From a bacterium (GTDB lineage: Bacteria > CAIWAD01), in contig JAUXWS010000018.1 in NCBI GenBank assembly GCA_030685015.1, forward strand, positions 1 through 60,363: a DNA stretch of 60,363 nucleotides, written 5' to 3'. The notes beneath the pieces were generated by a model. That model was given only the letters and a program-made list of their open reading frames with translations. It did not search any database and had not been told where the DNA came from. The translations under genes and the position numbers were made by a program. Below, in pieces: positions 1 to 11,070 of the stretch. Positions within the stretch are counted from its first letter, which is position 1. Every line of letters begins with the position of its first letter.

Positions 1-147
1 CTGTCTTATCCCGCTCATGCCCGCTCGAGCCGCCCATGCAAAACATGGGCTAAACTCACGCGAAGCGCGAGCCGGGAACCGCCGTCCGAAGACAGCGGTG
101 GCGTGGCCATTTCTTTGCTTCCCTTGTGCTGTCAAAGAGCAGGTTCA
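1..147 (-). other. rRNA operon leader, downstream part (16S gene expected beyond the left edge)
   Basis: No protein gene is convincing here. On the minus strand, downstream of the promoter and boxB hairpin, it holds a boxA (130-141) and a hairpin GCCCATG-N5-CATGGGC at 32-50. The 16S 5' end itself is not present, so the rRNA would begin to the left of base 1. Base composition is more balanced than in the coding regions. The call rests on the ordered set promoter-boxB-boxA and is an inference. Confidence 0.5.
130..141 (-). promoter_or_regulatory. boxA antitermination element
   Basis: The minus strand reads TGCTCTTTGACA, one base from the E. coli rrn boxA TGCTCTTTAACA that binds NusB/NusE. Its place after a promoter and a hairpin supports an rRNA leader. 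The TTGACA inside it could alternatively be a -35 box, but no good -10 follows. Confidence 0.55.
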
Positions 148-165
148 TCGCCTGTCTTCAGGCGA
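148..165 (-). promoter_or_regulatory. boxB-like hairpin of rRNA leader
   Basis: A perfect 7-base-pair stem, TCGCCTG-N4-CAGGCGA, lies directly after the predicted transcription start and just before boxA. In bacterial rRNA leaders boxB precedes boxA, which is the order seen here. Confidence 0.45.
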
Positions 166-173
166 GGACACAC

Positions 174-202
174 AAGGTATCGTCAGCCTGAGGCATTGTC
201 AA
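174..202 (-). promoter_or_regulatory. sigma-70 type promoter, probably of an rRNA operon reading left
   Basis: On the minus strand TTGACA (202-197) is followed after exactly 17 bases by TACCTT (179-174). An AT-rich patch (AATTTTCTAA) lies just upstream of the -35 box, where an UP element would sit. Start of transcription is expected near 167. It lies 43 bases after the rnr stop codon, so rnr is not its target. Confidence 0.55.
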
Positions 203-244
203 CAGTCGGTTAGAAAATTGTGTCGCCTCCGACCCACTTCTTGC

Positions 245-2536
245 CTATGCGCGACGCCCGCGGGAACGCGGACCGCGCCCCCTGGCGGGCACTCCTGCCA
301 GCACCTTGCGCTCGGGTGTGGCCGGTGCGGCGCTTGCCTCCTCGTCAAAGGAGAGCAGCCGGAAGTCCACTTCCCGATTCTCCGCGTTGGCGCGTAAAAC
401 CTGCACCTGCAGCCGGTCGCCGATGCGGATCCGCCGCCCGCCCCGTCGGCTGCGCAGCTCCCAGGCCTGCTCGTGGTAGTCCCAATAATCGTCCGGCAGC
501 TCGGCCAGCGGAATCAACCCCTCGGCCAGCGAGTCCTCCAGCTCCACGAAGACGCCGAAGCGCTCCACGCCGCGCACGCGGCCCCAGAAGTCCTCCCCCA
601 GACGCTTCTGCAGATAAAGCACCTGCTTCATCTTGTTGGCGGCCCGCTCCGCCTCCAGGGCCACCAACTCCCGCTGGCTGCTGTGCCTGGACGGCGTCTC
701 CAGCGTCTCGGCCGCCGGTGCCGCCCCCCGCTTCAGCATGGCCTTGAGCAGCCGGTGCACAAGCAGGTCCGGATAGCGCCGAATGGGCGAGGTGAAATGG
801 GCGTAGTGTTCGAAGCCCAGCCCGAAGTGGCCGACGTTGTGGGGCGAGTACTGCGCCTTCATCATGGAGCGCAGGGCCAGTTGCTGCAGGAAGGCCGCCT
901 CGGGGCGATCGGCGGCCGCCGCCAGCAGGCGCTGCCAGTCCGCCACCGCGGCCAGTTCGGGCACCGGTCGAAAGCCCAGATGGTCGAGGGCGGCCCGGAA
1001 ACGCTCCAGTTTCTCCCCGGCGGGTGCCTCATGGATGCGGTAGACGCAGGCGCGCTTGGCCCCGCCCAGCGCCTCCGCCACGCAGCGATTGGCCAGCAGC
1101 ATGAACTCCTCGATGAGGAAATTCGCCTCGCGGCTCACGCGGCGGCCGATCTCCAGCGGTTCTCCCTGTTCATCCAGGTGAAAAACCGGCTCGGGCAGGG
1201 CGAAGTCGAGGGCGCCCTTCTGCAGGCGCAGACGCTTGAGCAGCCGCCAGAGGCGATCCATCTGGCGGAGCGATTCCAGGATCTCCCCCTCCTCCCCTCC
1301 GGGCTGATTGCCGGCGGCGAAGGCCTCCAGCAACCCCTGCACCTCCTCGTAGCTGAAGCGGCGACGGGATCGGATCAGGCTGGGCCCCAGCTCCACCGAG
1401 CGCACGGCGCCGCGTGGTCCGATCGTCATCAGGGCTGTGAAGCAGTAGCGGTCGCGCCCTTCCTGCAGGCTGCAGAGTCCGCTGGAAAGGGCATGGGGCA
1501 GCATGGGGACCACCTCGCCGGGCAGGTAGATGCTGAGGCCGCGTCGCAGGGCCTCGCGGTCCAGCGCGCCGCCGGGACTGACGAAGTGGGAGACGTCGGC
1601 GATGTGGACGCCCAACAGCCAGCCCCCGTCCGGCTGGGCCTTGATGGAGACGGCGTCATCAAAGTCCTTGGCGTCGGCCGGGTCGATGGTGAAGATGCAC
1701 TGCCCGCGCAGGTCCATGCGGCCCTCGTGCGCGGCCAGGTCCTCCTCCCTGAAGCGGGACGCCTCCTGCAGCGCGGCGCGGGGAAACTCGCCGGGCAGGT
1801 TGAACTCGGCCTTGACCCGTTCCTGATGCCAGGCCGCTCCGCTGTCCGCGGGAAGCCGCTCCTCCACCTCCACCCACAAGGTGGTGGGAAGGGGCGCCTC
1901 ATCGGGGTCGGGCAGAAGGCGGGCGCGCACCCGCTGGCCCACCGCCAGATCACCCGGCCGGGCTCCCTTGATCCTGACCAGGCCGCCGAAGCGCAGGCTT
2001 TCCGGCAGGACCACCCAATCCAGGCCGTAGCGCGCCACCTGCCCCACCACCCGCTCCAGCCGCCGCTCCTGCAGCGCCACCACCCGGCCCTCCCGCGAGG
2101 GACCGCCGCCCGTGAGTCGGACCTGGACGAGGTCGTCCTGCAGATAGCGGTCCAACTGGCTGCGGTGCAGGAAGACTCTGTCCGAACCGTCGTCCGGCTG
2201 CAGGAAGCCGTGCCCGGAGGGCTGGCGCAGCAGCACGCCGCTCAGCAGCCGGACCGGTCCGCCCGCCGTCCAGCGCCGCAGGTCGCCCTTGCGCGCCTCG
2301 CCGCGGGCGGCCATCTCCTCCAGCAGGGCGATGAAGTCGCCATAGGGCAGAGGCCGCCCCAGCAGGTTGTAAAGCGAGCGGGTCTTGAATCCGCGCGGCT
2401 GGCTCCCCAGCAGCTCCTGGATCCGTCCCCGCGTCTGCTCGCGCGCCTGGGCGGCCTTGTCACGCGGATCGGAGCCTGAGCCGCCCGGCTTCTTGCCCGC
2501 GGGGCGCGGTCGGGGTGTCTTGCGGTGCTGGGACAT
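245..2536 (-). CDS. rnr: Ribonuclease R (RNB-family 3'-5' exoribonuclease)
   Basis: This 763-residue protein degrades structured RNA from the 3' end in the cytoplasm. It has the RNase R layout: a basic N-terminal helical region, two cold-shock/OB domains (about 85-230), the RNB catalytic domain (about 265-590) and an S1 domain (about 645-735). The metal-binding segment DPADAKDFDDA (near 283-293) carries the catalytic aspartates, and HIADVSHFV and HFTSPIRRYPDLLVHR are typical of the family. The ATG start at 2536 gives the usual family length. It is the last protein gene of the leftward translation/RNA group, 36 bases after prmC. I see no clear terminator between its stop and the rRNA-type promoter at 202. 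Confidence 0.95.
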   Translation of the reverse strand: MSQHRKTPRPRPAGKKPGGSGSDPRDKAAQAREQTRGRIQELLGSQPRGFKTRSLYNLLGRPLPYGDFIALLEEMAARGEARKGDLRRWTAGGPVRLLSGVLLRQPSGHGFLQPDDGSDRVFLHRSQLDRYLQDDLVQVRLTGGGPSREGRVVALQERRLERVVGQVARYGLDWVVLPESLRFGGLVRIKGARPGDLAVGQRVRARLLPDPDEAPLPTTLWVEVEERLPADSGAAWHQERVKAEFNLPGEFPRAALQEASRFREEDLAAHEGRMDLRGQCIFTIDPADAKDFDDAVSIKAQPDGGWLLGVHIADVSHFVSPGGALDREALRRGLSIYLPGEVVPMLPHALSSGLCSLQEGRDRYCFTALMTIGPRGAVRSVELGPSLIRSRRRFSYEEVQGLLEAFAAGNQPGGEEGEILESLRQMDRLWRLLKRLRLQKGALDFALPEPVFHLDEQGEPLEIGRRVSREANFLIEEFMLLANRCVAEALGGAKRACVYRIHEAPAGEKLERFRAALDHLGFRPVPELAAVADWQRLLAAAADRPEAAFLQQLALRSMMKAQYSPHNVGHFGLGFEHYAHFTSPIRRYPDLLVHRLLKAMLKRGAAPAAETLETPSRHSSQRELVALEAERAANKMKQVLYLQKRLGEDFWGRVRGVERFGVFVELEDSLAEGLIPLAELPDDYWDYHEQAWELRSRRGGRRIRIGDRLQVQVLRANAENREVDFRLLSFDEEASAAPATPERKVLAGVPARGRGPRSRGRRA

Positions 2537-2572
2537 GATGGCTCCTTGCTGGCGGTTCCACCGGATCCGCCC

Positions 2573-3430
2573 TTATGTGGGCCGACAACCGCTCAGGAAG
2601 CGCGGTCGGCCGGACAGATCCCACCCCACCTCCAGGCTGTCGGCGCGGCCGGTAAACAGCTCCAGCAGAGCGGCGCCCTGGCTCTCCCCCATCTCCAGGT
2701 AGAAGCGTCCCCCCGGCACCAGCAGGCGGTCCAGGCCGCCGGCGAAGCGCCGGTAGAAGAGCAGTCCGTCCTCGCCGCCAAACAGGGCTTCCGCCGGCTC
2801 GTGCCCCAGCTCGGGCGCCAGGCTTCCTTGTTCGGGCAGGGAGACATAGGGCGGATTGGAGACCAGCAGATCGTGCCCCTCCCCGGGCCAGGCCTGCAGC
2901 AGGTTCAGCTGGCGGAACTCGATGCGCGAGGCCACGCCGTTGCGCTCCGCGTTGCCGCGCGCCACCTCCAGGGCCTCCCGGCTGCTGTCCACGGCCAGGA
3001 TCCGGCAGTCGGGCAGCTCCTGGGCCAGGCTGATCGCCACGCAGCCCGATCCCGTCCCGGCGTCGAGGATGCGCAGGCCGGGACGGCCGGCCTCGTGGGC
3101 GAGGACCAGCTCGACCAGCTCCTCCGTCTCGGGACGCGGGATCAGCACGCGCGAATCCACCCGCAGCTCCGCCCGGCGGAAGGGCTGGTCGCCCAGGATG
3201 TACTGCAGGGGCTCCCCGGCCGCCCTCCGGCGCAGCAGATTCCGCAGCCGCTCCCGCTCGGCCCCGCCCACCGGCCGGTCGTGCTGCAAGTAGAGGTCGA
3301 GGCGCCGGCAACCCAGCACCCGGGCCGCCAGCTCGTCCGCCTCGCGCGCCGCGTTCGCCACACCCTTGGCCGCCAGCCAGTCGCGCGAAAGCCTCAAGAG
3401 GGCACCCAGGTCGGGGGGCGGGGCCGTCAC
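2573..3430 (-). CDS. prmC: Release factor glutamine N5-methyltransferase (HemK)
   Basis: The 285-residue enzyme methylates the glutamine of the GGQ motif of class I peptide release factors using S-adenosylmethionine. An N-terminal helical domain is followed by a Rossmann-type methyltransferase domain with motif [14 protein letters not shown] and the glutamine-binding NPPY signature (near 190-193). Start is a GTG at 3430 that overlaps the prfA stop as GTGA, so translation is probably coupled to its substrate gene prfA, the common bacterial arrangement. Confidence 0.95.
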   Translation of the reverse strand: MTAPPPDLGALLRLSRDWLAAKGVANAAREADELAARVLGCRRLDLYLQHDRPVGGAERERLRNLLRRRAAGEPLQYILGDQPFRRAELRVDSRVLIPRPETEELVELVLAHEAGRPGLRILDAGTGSGCVAISLAQELPDCRILAVDSSREALEVARGNAERNGVASRIEFRQLNLLQAWPGEGHDLLVSNPPYVSLPEQGSLAPELGHEPAEALFGGEDGLLFYRRFAGGLDRLLVPGGRFYLEMGESQGAALLELFTGRADSLEVGWDLSGRPRFLSGCRPT

Positions 3431-4506
3431 GCCGCGTCCGGTCCGGGCCGTTCCAGGCGTTCCTTCAGGTCGGCCAGGCGCAAGGCGTCCAGCAGCTCGA
3501 GGAGGTCCCCCTCCATCACGCGGTCCAGCTTGTAGAGGGTCAGGTTGATGCGGTGGTCGGTGACCCGGTTCTGGGGAAAATTGTAGGTGCGGATCTTGGC
3601 GCTGCGGTCCCCCGTCGAGACCTGGCTGCGCCGCTCCGTGTCCTGGCGGGCCTTCTCCTCGGCCAGGCGGGCGTCATAGAGGCGGCTGCGCAGGACCTTG
3701 AGCGCCTTGTCCTTGTTCTTGTGCTGGCTCTTCTCGTCCTGGCAGGTCACGACCAGGCCGGTGGGCAGGTGGGTGATGCGGACGGCGGAGTCGGTGGTGT
3801 TGACGCTCTGGCCGCCGGGACCGCTGGAGCGGTAGACGTCGATGCGCAGGTCCTTCGCCTCGATCTGGACGTCCACCTCCTCCGCTTCGGGCAGCACGGC
3901 CACGCTGGCCGCCGAGGTATGGATGCGCCCCTGGCTTTCCGTGGCGGGGACCCGCTGCACGCGATGCACGCCGCCCTCGTACTTCATGCGGCCATAGGCC
4001 TCCTCCCCCGTCAGGCCGAAGATGACCTCCTTGAGTCCGCCCATGCCGCCCTCGGAGGCCTCCAGCACTTCCACGCGCCAGCCCAGCTGCTCGGCCAGGC
4101 GCTGGTACATGCGCATGAGATCGGCGACGAAGAGGGCGGCCTCCTCGCCCCCGGTGCCGGCGCGCAGCTCGACGATGCAGTTGCGCGAGTCGGCCGGATC
4201 CCGGGGCACGATGAGCAGATTGAAGTCCTCGGCCAGGCGGGCCGCCTCAGCGCGCGACTCCTCCAGCTGGGCCTCGGCCATCTCGCGCAGCTCCGGGTCG
4301 CTTTCGCTGGCCAGGATCTCGCGGGCTTCACGGACCCGGCCATCGGCCAGCGCCCAGGACCGACCCGTCTCCAGGATCTGCGCCAGGCGCTTGTGTTCGC
4401 GGCTCAGCTCCCGCCAGCGCTTCTGGTCGGTCATCGTCTCGGGCCGGCCCAGTTCTTCGCTGATCTGATCATGCCGCGCCTGCAGGCGCTTCAATCGTTC
4501 ATGCAT
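3427..4506 (-). CDS. prfA: Peptide chain release factor 1
   Basis: RF1 recognises UAA and UAG stop codons and triggers peptide release. The ATG at 4506 gives 359 residues, the usual RF1 length; upstream in-frame codons run into the neighbouring gene and are rejected. GPGGQS near residues 229-234 is the catalytic GGQ loop, and [15 protein letters not shown] contains the P-A-T tripeptide anticodon that marks RF1 rather than RF2 (SPF). It starts 16 bases after the DUF1385 gene and overlaps prmC by four bases. Confidence 0.96.
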   Translation of the reverse strand: MHERLKRLQARHDQISEELGRPETMTDQKRWRELSREHKRLAQILETGRSWALADGRVREAREILASESDPELREMAEAQLEESRAEAARLAEDFNLLIVPRDPADSRNCIVELRAGTGGEEAALFVADLMRMYQRLAEQLGWRVEVLEASEGGMGGLKEVIFGLTGEEAYGRMKYEGGVHRVQRVPATESQGRIHTSAASVAVLPEAEEVDVQIEAKDLRIDVYRSSGPGGQSVNTTDSAVRITHLPTGLVVTCQDEKSQHKNKDKALKVLRSRLYDARLAEEKARQDTERRSQVSTGDRSAKIRTYNFPQNRVTDHRINLTLYKLDRVMEGDLLELLDALRLADLKERLERPGPDAA

Positions 4507-4522
4507 GGGATCTCCCCGCGGG

Positions 4523-5494
4523 CTAGACGAAATCGATGCGGGAGTTGAGGCCGTCCATCGGAAGGTTGAGGGAGGCGCGGATGGCCACCACCGCCACCTC
4601 GATCTGCGGGGCATCCGGTTCCCGCGTGGTGAGGCGCTGGAACCACAGGCCGGGGGCGATGAGCAACTGGATCAGCCCATGCCCGCGCCCGCGGTTGGAA
4701 AGCTGGAGCAGTTCGAAGGAGACGCCGGCCACGAGCGGAATGATGGGCAGATGCACCAGGAGGCGGTGCAGGACGCTGGAGAAAGGGCCATAGGCCTGGA
4801 TCCAGAGGGAATCGAACACGGCGTAGACCAGCACCGTGGCCAGGGCCACCACCAGCAGGAAGCTGGTGCCGCAGCGGGGGTGGAAGCGCGTGTGGCGCAG
4901 AGCCTCCTCCACGGTGACCTGGCGGGTCTCCTCCCAGGCGTAGATGGACTTGTGCTCCGCGCCGTGGTAGGCGAAAAGCGTGCGCACCTCGCTCCAGCGC
5001 GAGATGGCCCACAAATAGGCCAGCAGCAGCGAGACGCGGATGAAGCCGACCAGCAGGTGGAAGAAGATCTGGTTGTCGCCCTGTCCCAACAGGGTGGAGG
5101 CGAGATAGGGCAGGTACATGAAGAGCAGGACACCCACCGCCAAGGCCAACAGCAGTGAAATGGCCGCCATCACCCGGTGCCCCAGGTCGTGCTCGGCCTG
5201 GGAGTCCGCCCCATACTGGGAGATCTCGGCGGACCAGTTGAGCGTGCGCGTGCCCAGGATCAGGGACTCCACCAACGAGAGCGCGCCCCGCAGCACGGGA
5301 ACGCCCAGGATGGGATAGCGCCGGGCCAGGCTGTGGAACTCCTGCCGTCGCACCACGATGCGGTCTTCGTCGACACGCACGGCCGTCGCCACGAAGCCGG
5401 GCGCACGCATCATCACACCGTCGATGACCGCCTGCCCGCCGATGTTGACAGGAAGGGATGAGCTGGCTGCGGCGGCGTGCTTCGTCGAAGCCAC
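4523..5494 (-). CDS. DUF1385 membrane protein (YqhQ-like)
   Basis: A 323-residue protein of the DUF1385 family, marked by the N-terminal [15 protein letters not shown] segment and the histidine-containing [13 protein letters not shown] motif near 180. Four to five hydrophobic segments lie at about 118-145, 160-175, 215-235 and 250-270, so it is an inner-membrane protein. Its function is not established. Start is GTG at 5494, preceded by GGAG at good spacing. Its place between rpmE and prfA is common for this family and hints at a link to translation or envelope maintenance, but nothing in the sequence shows a reaction. Confidence 0.85.
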   Translation of the reverse strand: MASTKHAAAASSSLPVNIGGQAVIDGVMMRAPGFVATAVRVDEDRIVVRRQEFHSLARRYPILGVPVLRGALSLVESLILGTRTLNWSAEISQYGADSQAEHDLGHRVMAAISLLLALAVGVLLFMYLPYLASTLLGQGDNQIFFHLLVGFIRVSLLLAYLWAISRWSEVRTLFAYHGAEHKSIYAWEETRQVTVEEALRHTRFHPRCGTSFLLVVALATVLVYAVFDSLWIQAYGPFSSVLHRLLVHLPIIPLVAGVSFELLQLSNRGRGHGLIQLLIAPGLWFQRLTTREPDAPQIEVAVVAIRASLNLPMDGLNSRIDFV

Positions 5495-5515
5495 CCGATC
5501 TCCGTTCTGGGGGGG

Positions 5516-5725
5516 CTACTTCTCGCCTTTGGCGTACTTCTTGTAGAACCGGTCGACGCGGCCGGTGGTGAAGATCTGCTTCTGCCGCCCCGTGAAGAAG
5601 GGGTGGCAGACATTGCACAGCTCCACTTTCATGTCCCCTTGCGTCGTCCGCGTCTGAAACGTGTTGCCGCAGGCGCAGGCAACCGTCGCCAGATCGTATT
5701 TCGGATGAATCTTGTCCTTCGGCAT
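5516..5725 (-). CDS. rpmE: Ribosomal protein L31 (zinc-binding type)
   Basis: This 69-residue large-subunit protein starts at the ATG at 5725 (MPKDKIHPKY); an upstream in-frame extension is rejected because L31 begins exactly here. Cysteine pairs in VACACG and LCNVCHPF are the zinc-ribbon ligands of the C+ form, so it is not the zinc-free paralog made under zinc starvation. It lies directly downstream of rho, a very common neighbour. Confidence 0.95.
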   Translation of the reverse strand: MPKDKIHPKYDLATVACACGNTFQTRTTQGDMKVELCNVCHPFFTGRQKQIFTTGRVDRFYKKYAKGEK

Positions 5726-5813
5726 CGCTTGAATCCTCGCTTTGAAGCTGCAAAACATAGGCAAGACGCCGTCAAGGCGCAAGCCCCCCTGTGTCGGTCC
5801 GCACAGGAAAAGG

Positions 5814-7382
<1,569 letters not shown>

Positions 7383-7392
7383 GCTGGCCTCG

Positions 7393-7893
7393 CTACCAAT
7401 TCTGTGTCAACATGATCGGGTTGCCATCTGGATCATGGAAGGTGGCATGGCGCCGCTCCCTTCCCCCCTCGACCGGATCGTCCTCAAACTCGATGCCGCG
7501 GGCCTCAAGGGCGGCGCGGGCCTCCGCCAGGTTCACCACCTCGAAGACCGGACAGCCACCGCCGCCACGGGGCACGGCGCCGCCGAAGGGCCAGACCTTG
7601 AGTCCCAGGTCCACGCCCTCCGCCCCGGTATTGAAGAGCGCCCAGCCACCCGGCTCATCCAGGAAGGCCAGCTTCAGGCCCACCTGGTCCCGGTAGTAGG
7701 TCACGCCCGAGCGCAGGTCGGCCACCCACAGCCAGACCATGGTCAACTGCTTGAGCCCTTCCAGCTCGACGTCGCGGCGGGTCCGCCGGACGCGGGGGCG
7801 GGCCTCGACGGCAGCCGGCGCGGCGACGGACGGTTCCGGGCCGCCTTTGACCGGCTTCTTGTCGGCCTTGGGTGGAGTCGACTTGCCTTTCAT
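7393..7893 (-). CDS. VOC-superfamily (glyoxalase/bleomycin-resistance fold) protein
   Basis: 166 residues from the ATG at 7893, whose ATGA overlaps the stop of the upstream hydrolase gene. A lysine-rich leader of about 55 residues is followed by one vicinal-oxygen-chelate module: [26 protein letters not shown], a central strand with [13 protein letters not shown], and the C-terminal [13 protein letters not shown]. The last segment is typical of the family, but the substrate cannot be told. Coupling to a glyoxalase II-like hydrolase suggests aldehyde or thiol-adduct detoxification, which is only an inference. Confidence 0.8.
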   Translation of the reverse strand: MKGKSTPPKADKKPVKGGPEPSVAAPAAVEARPRVRRTRRDVELEGLKQLTMVWLWVADLRSGVTYYRDQVGLKLAFLDEPGGWALFNTGAEGVDLGLKVWPFGGAVPRGGGGCPVFEVVNLAEARAALEARGIEFEDDPVEGGRERRHATFHDPDGNPIMLTQNW

Positions 7894-8567
7894 GCCTCGT
7901 CTCCCTCTTCGCACTGCAGAATGGGGTTGTGCCGCCGCTCATGCGCCACCGTCGTCTCGCCGTAATGCCCGGGCAGCAGGCGCGTTTCGCCGGGAAGACT
8001 CAGGATGCGGCCCATCAACGAGGCTCTGAGCATGGCGAAGGACCCTCCCGGCAGGTCCGTGCGGCCGAAACCGCCGGCGAAGATGGTGTCGCCGGTCAGG
8101 AGAACCGGACCCCCCGCCGTCTCCAGGCGCAGGCACACGCTGCCCGGACTATGGCCCGGCGTGGACACCACCTCCACCTCGCCCTGGCCCAGGGGGAGGC
8201 GCTGACCGTCGCGCAGGGGAAGCGGTCCCGCCGGCGCCGCCTCCAGTCGGAACCCGTACCAGGCCCCGTGATCCACCAGGCTGTCATAGAGGAACCGGTC
8301 GGCTGGATGCAGATGCACAGGGCATTGGTAGCGCCGCACCAGCTCGGCGCAGCCGGCCACATGGTCCAGGTGGCCGTGGGTGAGCAGGATGCGCTCCACC
8401 ACCAGTCCGCGCCGGACGAGCGCTTCCATCAGCGGATCGGCCTCCATGCCCGGATCCACCACCGTGGCGGCGCCTCCCGGCGGGACCAGCAACCAAGCGT
8501 TGGTCTCGAAGGGGCCAAGGGAGAAGGCTTCCAGGGAAAGGGTCCCTGTCGGGCTGAGGGCCTGCAT
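7890..8567 (-). CDS. Metallo-beta-lactamase fold hydrolase (glyoxalase II-like)
   Basis: 225 residues from the ATG at 8567; a longer upstream reading lacks family similarity. The metal-binding motif HGHLDH (residues 64-69), STPGHSPGSVCL, the TGDTIFAGGFGRTD segment and GHYGETT give the full set of dinuclear zinc ligands. The family includes hydroxyacylglutathione hydrolases and related thioesterases; in a bacillithiol producer the natural substrate could be an S-acyl bacillithiol, which is inference. First gene of the leftward group that contains rho. Confidence 0.85.
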   Translation of the reverse strand: MQALSPTGTLSLEAFSLGPFETNAWLLVPPGGAATVVDPGMEADPLMEALVRRGLVVERILLTHGHLDHVAGCAELVRRYQCPVHLHPADRFLYDSLVDHGAWYGFRLEAAPAGPLPLRDGQRLPLGQGEVEVVSTPGHSPGSVCLRLETAGGPVLLTGDTIFAGGFGRTDLPGGSFAMLRASLMGRILSLPGETRLLPGHYGETTVAHERRHNPILQCEEGDEA

Positions 8568-8695
8568 CACGCCGACACGCTCGCTGAACCGTCCATATCT
8601 AAAACGGGGAACTTCAGGGGACCGGAAGGCGGGCCTGACAGGTCGCACCTGCTTCAAAGCGCTGTCAAAGTAGCGCTTGCCAAGTGGGGGCACAA

Positions 8696-8720
8696 GGCCT
8701 CTCCGAGCATCGGAGAGGCC
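8696..8720 (-). terminator. Hairpin terminator after maeB
   Basis: A perfect 11-base-pair stem with a 3-base loop (GGCCTCTCCGA-N3-TCGGAGAGGCC) lies 28 bases beyond the maeB stop. On the minus strand a short TTGTG follows, so the T-tract is weak. It separates the rnf/uvrA/maeB block from the rho block. Confidence 0.7.
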
Positions 8721-8747
8721 CTGGCCCCTGTTCAGCGTTGCGAGCGG

Positions 8748-11021
8748 TCAGCGGTCGCTGCGGGCGCGGGCATCCACCACCGTGACGGCCGTCAGGTTGA
8801 CGATCTCCGCCACGTCGGCCCCCCGCTGCAGGATGTTGACCGGGTACTCGTTGCCGATGAGGATCGGCCCCACCGCCACCGCGCCCGCTGCCTTGATGAG
8901 CAGCTTGTAGGCGATGTTGGCGCTGGTCATGTCCGGGAAGATGAGGACGTTGGCCTCGTCATCCAGCCTGTTGAAGTTGTAGCGACCGGTGAGCAGCTCG
9001 GCGCTGAGGGCGGTGTCGGCCTGCATGTCGCCGTCCACCTGGAAATCCACGCCGCGGGCATGGAGCAACTCCACCGCCTGGCGCACCCGCTGGGCCCCCT
9101 CGTCCGTGGTGCTGCCGAAGTTGGAGTGGTTGAGCAGGGCCACCCTTGGCTCGTAGCCGAACTGCCGGGCCAGGCGGGCGGTGCCCACCGCGTACTCGGC
9201 CAGATCGTGGGCGGTCGGCTTCACCTTGACCGTGGTGTCGGCCACGAAGAGGACGCGGCTGCCCACGAAGAGCAGATAGATGCCGGCGGCGCGCGGCGCA
9301 TTGGCCTCCTTGCCGTAGAGCAGCTGCATGACCGGACGCAGGCTGTCCGGGTAGTGCATGTCGGCGCCGGACACCATGCCGTCGGCCAGGCCCTGGCGCA
9401 CCAGCATGGCGCCCAGGGTCACGGGGTCGCGGCGCAGTTGGCTGTCCGCCTCGCTCAAGGTGATGCCGCGCCGGGCGCGCAGCTGATGCAGGGCCTCCAC
9501 CAGCTCCTGATGCTTCTCGTGGCGGCCCGGATGGATGACCGTGACCTTGCCCAGGTCCAGGTCGTGCTCCCCCGCCCAGGTCGTGATGATGTCCTGCCGT
9601 CCGACGAGGATGGGATGGGCGATGCCGTCCGCCACCAGCTGCTTGGCCGCCATCAGGACCTTGTCGTACTCGCCCTCGGGGAAGACGATGCGCTTGGGGG
9701 AAAGCCGGGCCCGGTCCAGCACGCCACCCATGATCGCCATGTGGCGACCCAGGCGCTTCTGCAGGGTGCGGCGATAGGCTTCGATCCAGGCCTCAGGATC
9801 GTCGATGCGGATGCGCGCCACGCCCGTGTCAATGGCGGCCCGGGCCACGGCCGGAGCCACGTAGAGCAGCACGCGCTGGTCAAAAGGCTTGGGGATGATG
9901 TACTCGGGGCCGAAGGCGAAGGGCACGTTGCCATAGGCGCGGAAGACGCTCTCCGGCACGTCCTGGCGGGCCAGCTCGGCCAGGGCCAAGCTGGCGGCGA
10001 CCTTCATCTCCTCGTTGATGCGGCTGGCCCGCACGTCCAGCGCGCCGCGGAAGATGAAGGGAAAGCCCAGCACGTTGTTGACCTGGTTGGGGAAGTCGCT
10101 GCGTCCCGTCGCCATGATGATGTCGTCGCGCACGGCCTTGGCCTCGGCGGGCATGATCTCTGGGTCGGGATTGGCCATGGCGAAGACGATGGGATTGGGC
10201 GCCATGGAGCGGATCATGTCCTGGCTGAAAGCGCCCTTGGCGGACAGGCCGACGGCCACGTCGGCGCCCGCGAAGGCCTCGTCCAGGGTGCGCAGCGCTG
10301 TCTCCTTGGCGAAGATCTCCTTGTACTTGTTGAGCTTGTCGCGCCCCTTGTAGATGACGCCGTTCGTGTCGCACATGGTGATGTTCTCAAGCTTCGCGCC
10401 CAGGCGGACGTAGAGCTTGGAGCAGGAGATGCCGGAGGCTCCCGCCCCGTTCACCACGATCTTGATCTCGTCCATCTTCTTGCCTGCCAGCTCCACCGCG
10501 TTGAGCAGGGCGGCGGCGCTGATGATGGCGGTGCCGTGCTGGTCGTCATGGAAGACGGGGATGTCCAGCATCTCGATGAGGCGCTCCTCGATCTCGAAGC
10601 ACTCGGGCGCCTTGATGTCCTCCAGGTTGATGCCGCCGAAGGTGGGCGAGATGAGCTGGGCCGTCTGGATGATCTTCTCCGGGTCCATGGTGTCCACTTC
10701 GATGTCGTAGACGTCCACGTCGGCGAATCTCTTGAAGAGGACGCCCTTGCCCTCCATCACCGGCTTGCCCGCCAGGGCGCCCAGGTTGCCCAGGCCCAGC
10801 ACGGCCGTGCCGTTGGACAGGACGGCCACCAGATTGCCCTTGTTGGTGTATTCGTAAGCGTCGCTGGGATTCTTGTGGATCTCCCGGCAGGGCTCGGCCA
10901 CGCCCGGGGTGTAGGCCATGGACAGGTCGCGGGCCGTCGTGCAGGGCTTGCAGGGAACGGATTCCAGCTTCCCCTTGCGTTCTCGGGAATGGTACTCAAG
11001 GGCCTCTTCGCGCGTGATCAT
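8748..11021 (-). CDS. maeB: NADP-type malic enzyme with phosphotransacetylase-like C-terminal domain
   Basis: The 757-residue cytoplasmic enzyme oxidatively decarboxylates malate to pyruvate. Residues about 1-420 are the malic domain plus NAD(P)-binding domain: [11 protein letters not shown], the [17 protein letters not shown] substrate/metal segment and HDDQHGTA. Residues about 430-757 are a phosphate acetyltransferase-like domain, which in MaeB-type enzymes is regulatory (acetyl-CoA sensing) rather than catalytic. The ATG at 11021 has a strong AAGGAG ribosome site six bases away; the longer frame is rejected. It lies 49 bases after the HD-GYP gene and ends before a strong terminator. Confidence 0.93.
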   Translation of the reverse strand: MITREEALEYHSRERKGKLESVPCKPCTTARDLSMAYTPGVAEPCREIHKNPSDAYEYTNKGNLVAVLSNGTAVLGLGNLGALAGKPVMEGKGVLFKRFADVDVYDIEVDTMDPEKIIQTAQLISPTFGGINLEDIKAPECFEIEERLIEMLDIPVFHDDQHGTAIISAAALLNAVELAGKKMDEIKIVVNGAGASGISCSKLYVRLGAKLENITMCDTNGVIYKGRDKLNKYKEIFAKETALRTLDEAFAGADVAVGLSAKGAFSQDMIRSMAPNPIVFAMANPDPEIMPAEAKAVRDDIIMATGRSDFPNQVNNVLGFPFIFRGALDVRASRINEEMKVAASLALAELARQDVPESVFRAYGNVPFAFGPEYIIPKPFDQRVLLYVAPAVARAAIDTGVARIRIDDPEAWIEAYRRTLQKRLGRHMAIMGGVLDRARLSPKRIVFPEGEYDKVLMAAKQLVADGIAHPILVGRQDIITTWAGEHDLDLGKVTVIHPGRHEKHQELVEALHQLRARRGITLSEADSQLRRDPVTLGAMLVRQGLADGMVSGADMHYPDSLRPVMQLLYGKEANAPRAAGIYLLFVGSRVLFVADTTVKVKPTAHDLAEYAVGTARLARQFGYEPRVALLNHSNFGSTTDEGAQRVRQAVELLHARGVDFQVDGDMQADTALSAELLTGRYNFNRLDDEANVLIFPDMTSANIAYKLLIKAAGAVAVGPILIGNEYPVNILQRGADVAEIVNLTAVTVVDARARSDR

Positions 11022-11070
11022 GTGACGCTCCTTGTCTCTTATTGTGAACGACTTGGTGTCGTCGACCGTA

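Noticed and set aside
8640-8668. TTGACA on the minus strand before the metallo-hydrolase gene
   Set aside because: At 17-18 bases the -10 region is CGACCT or similar, too GC-rich to be convincing.
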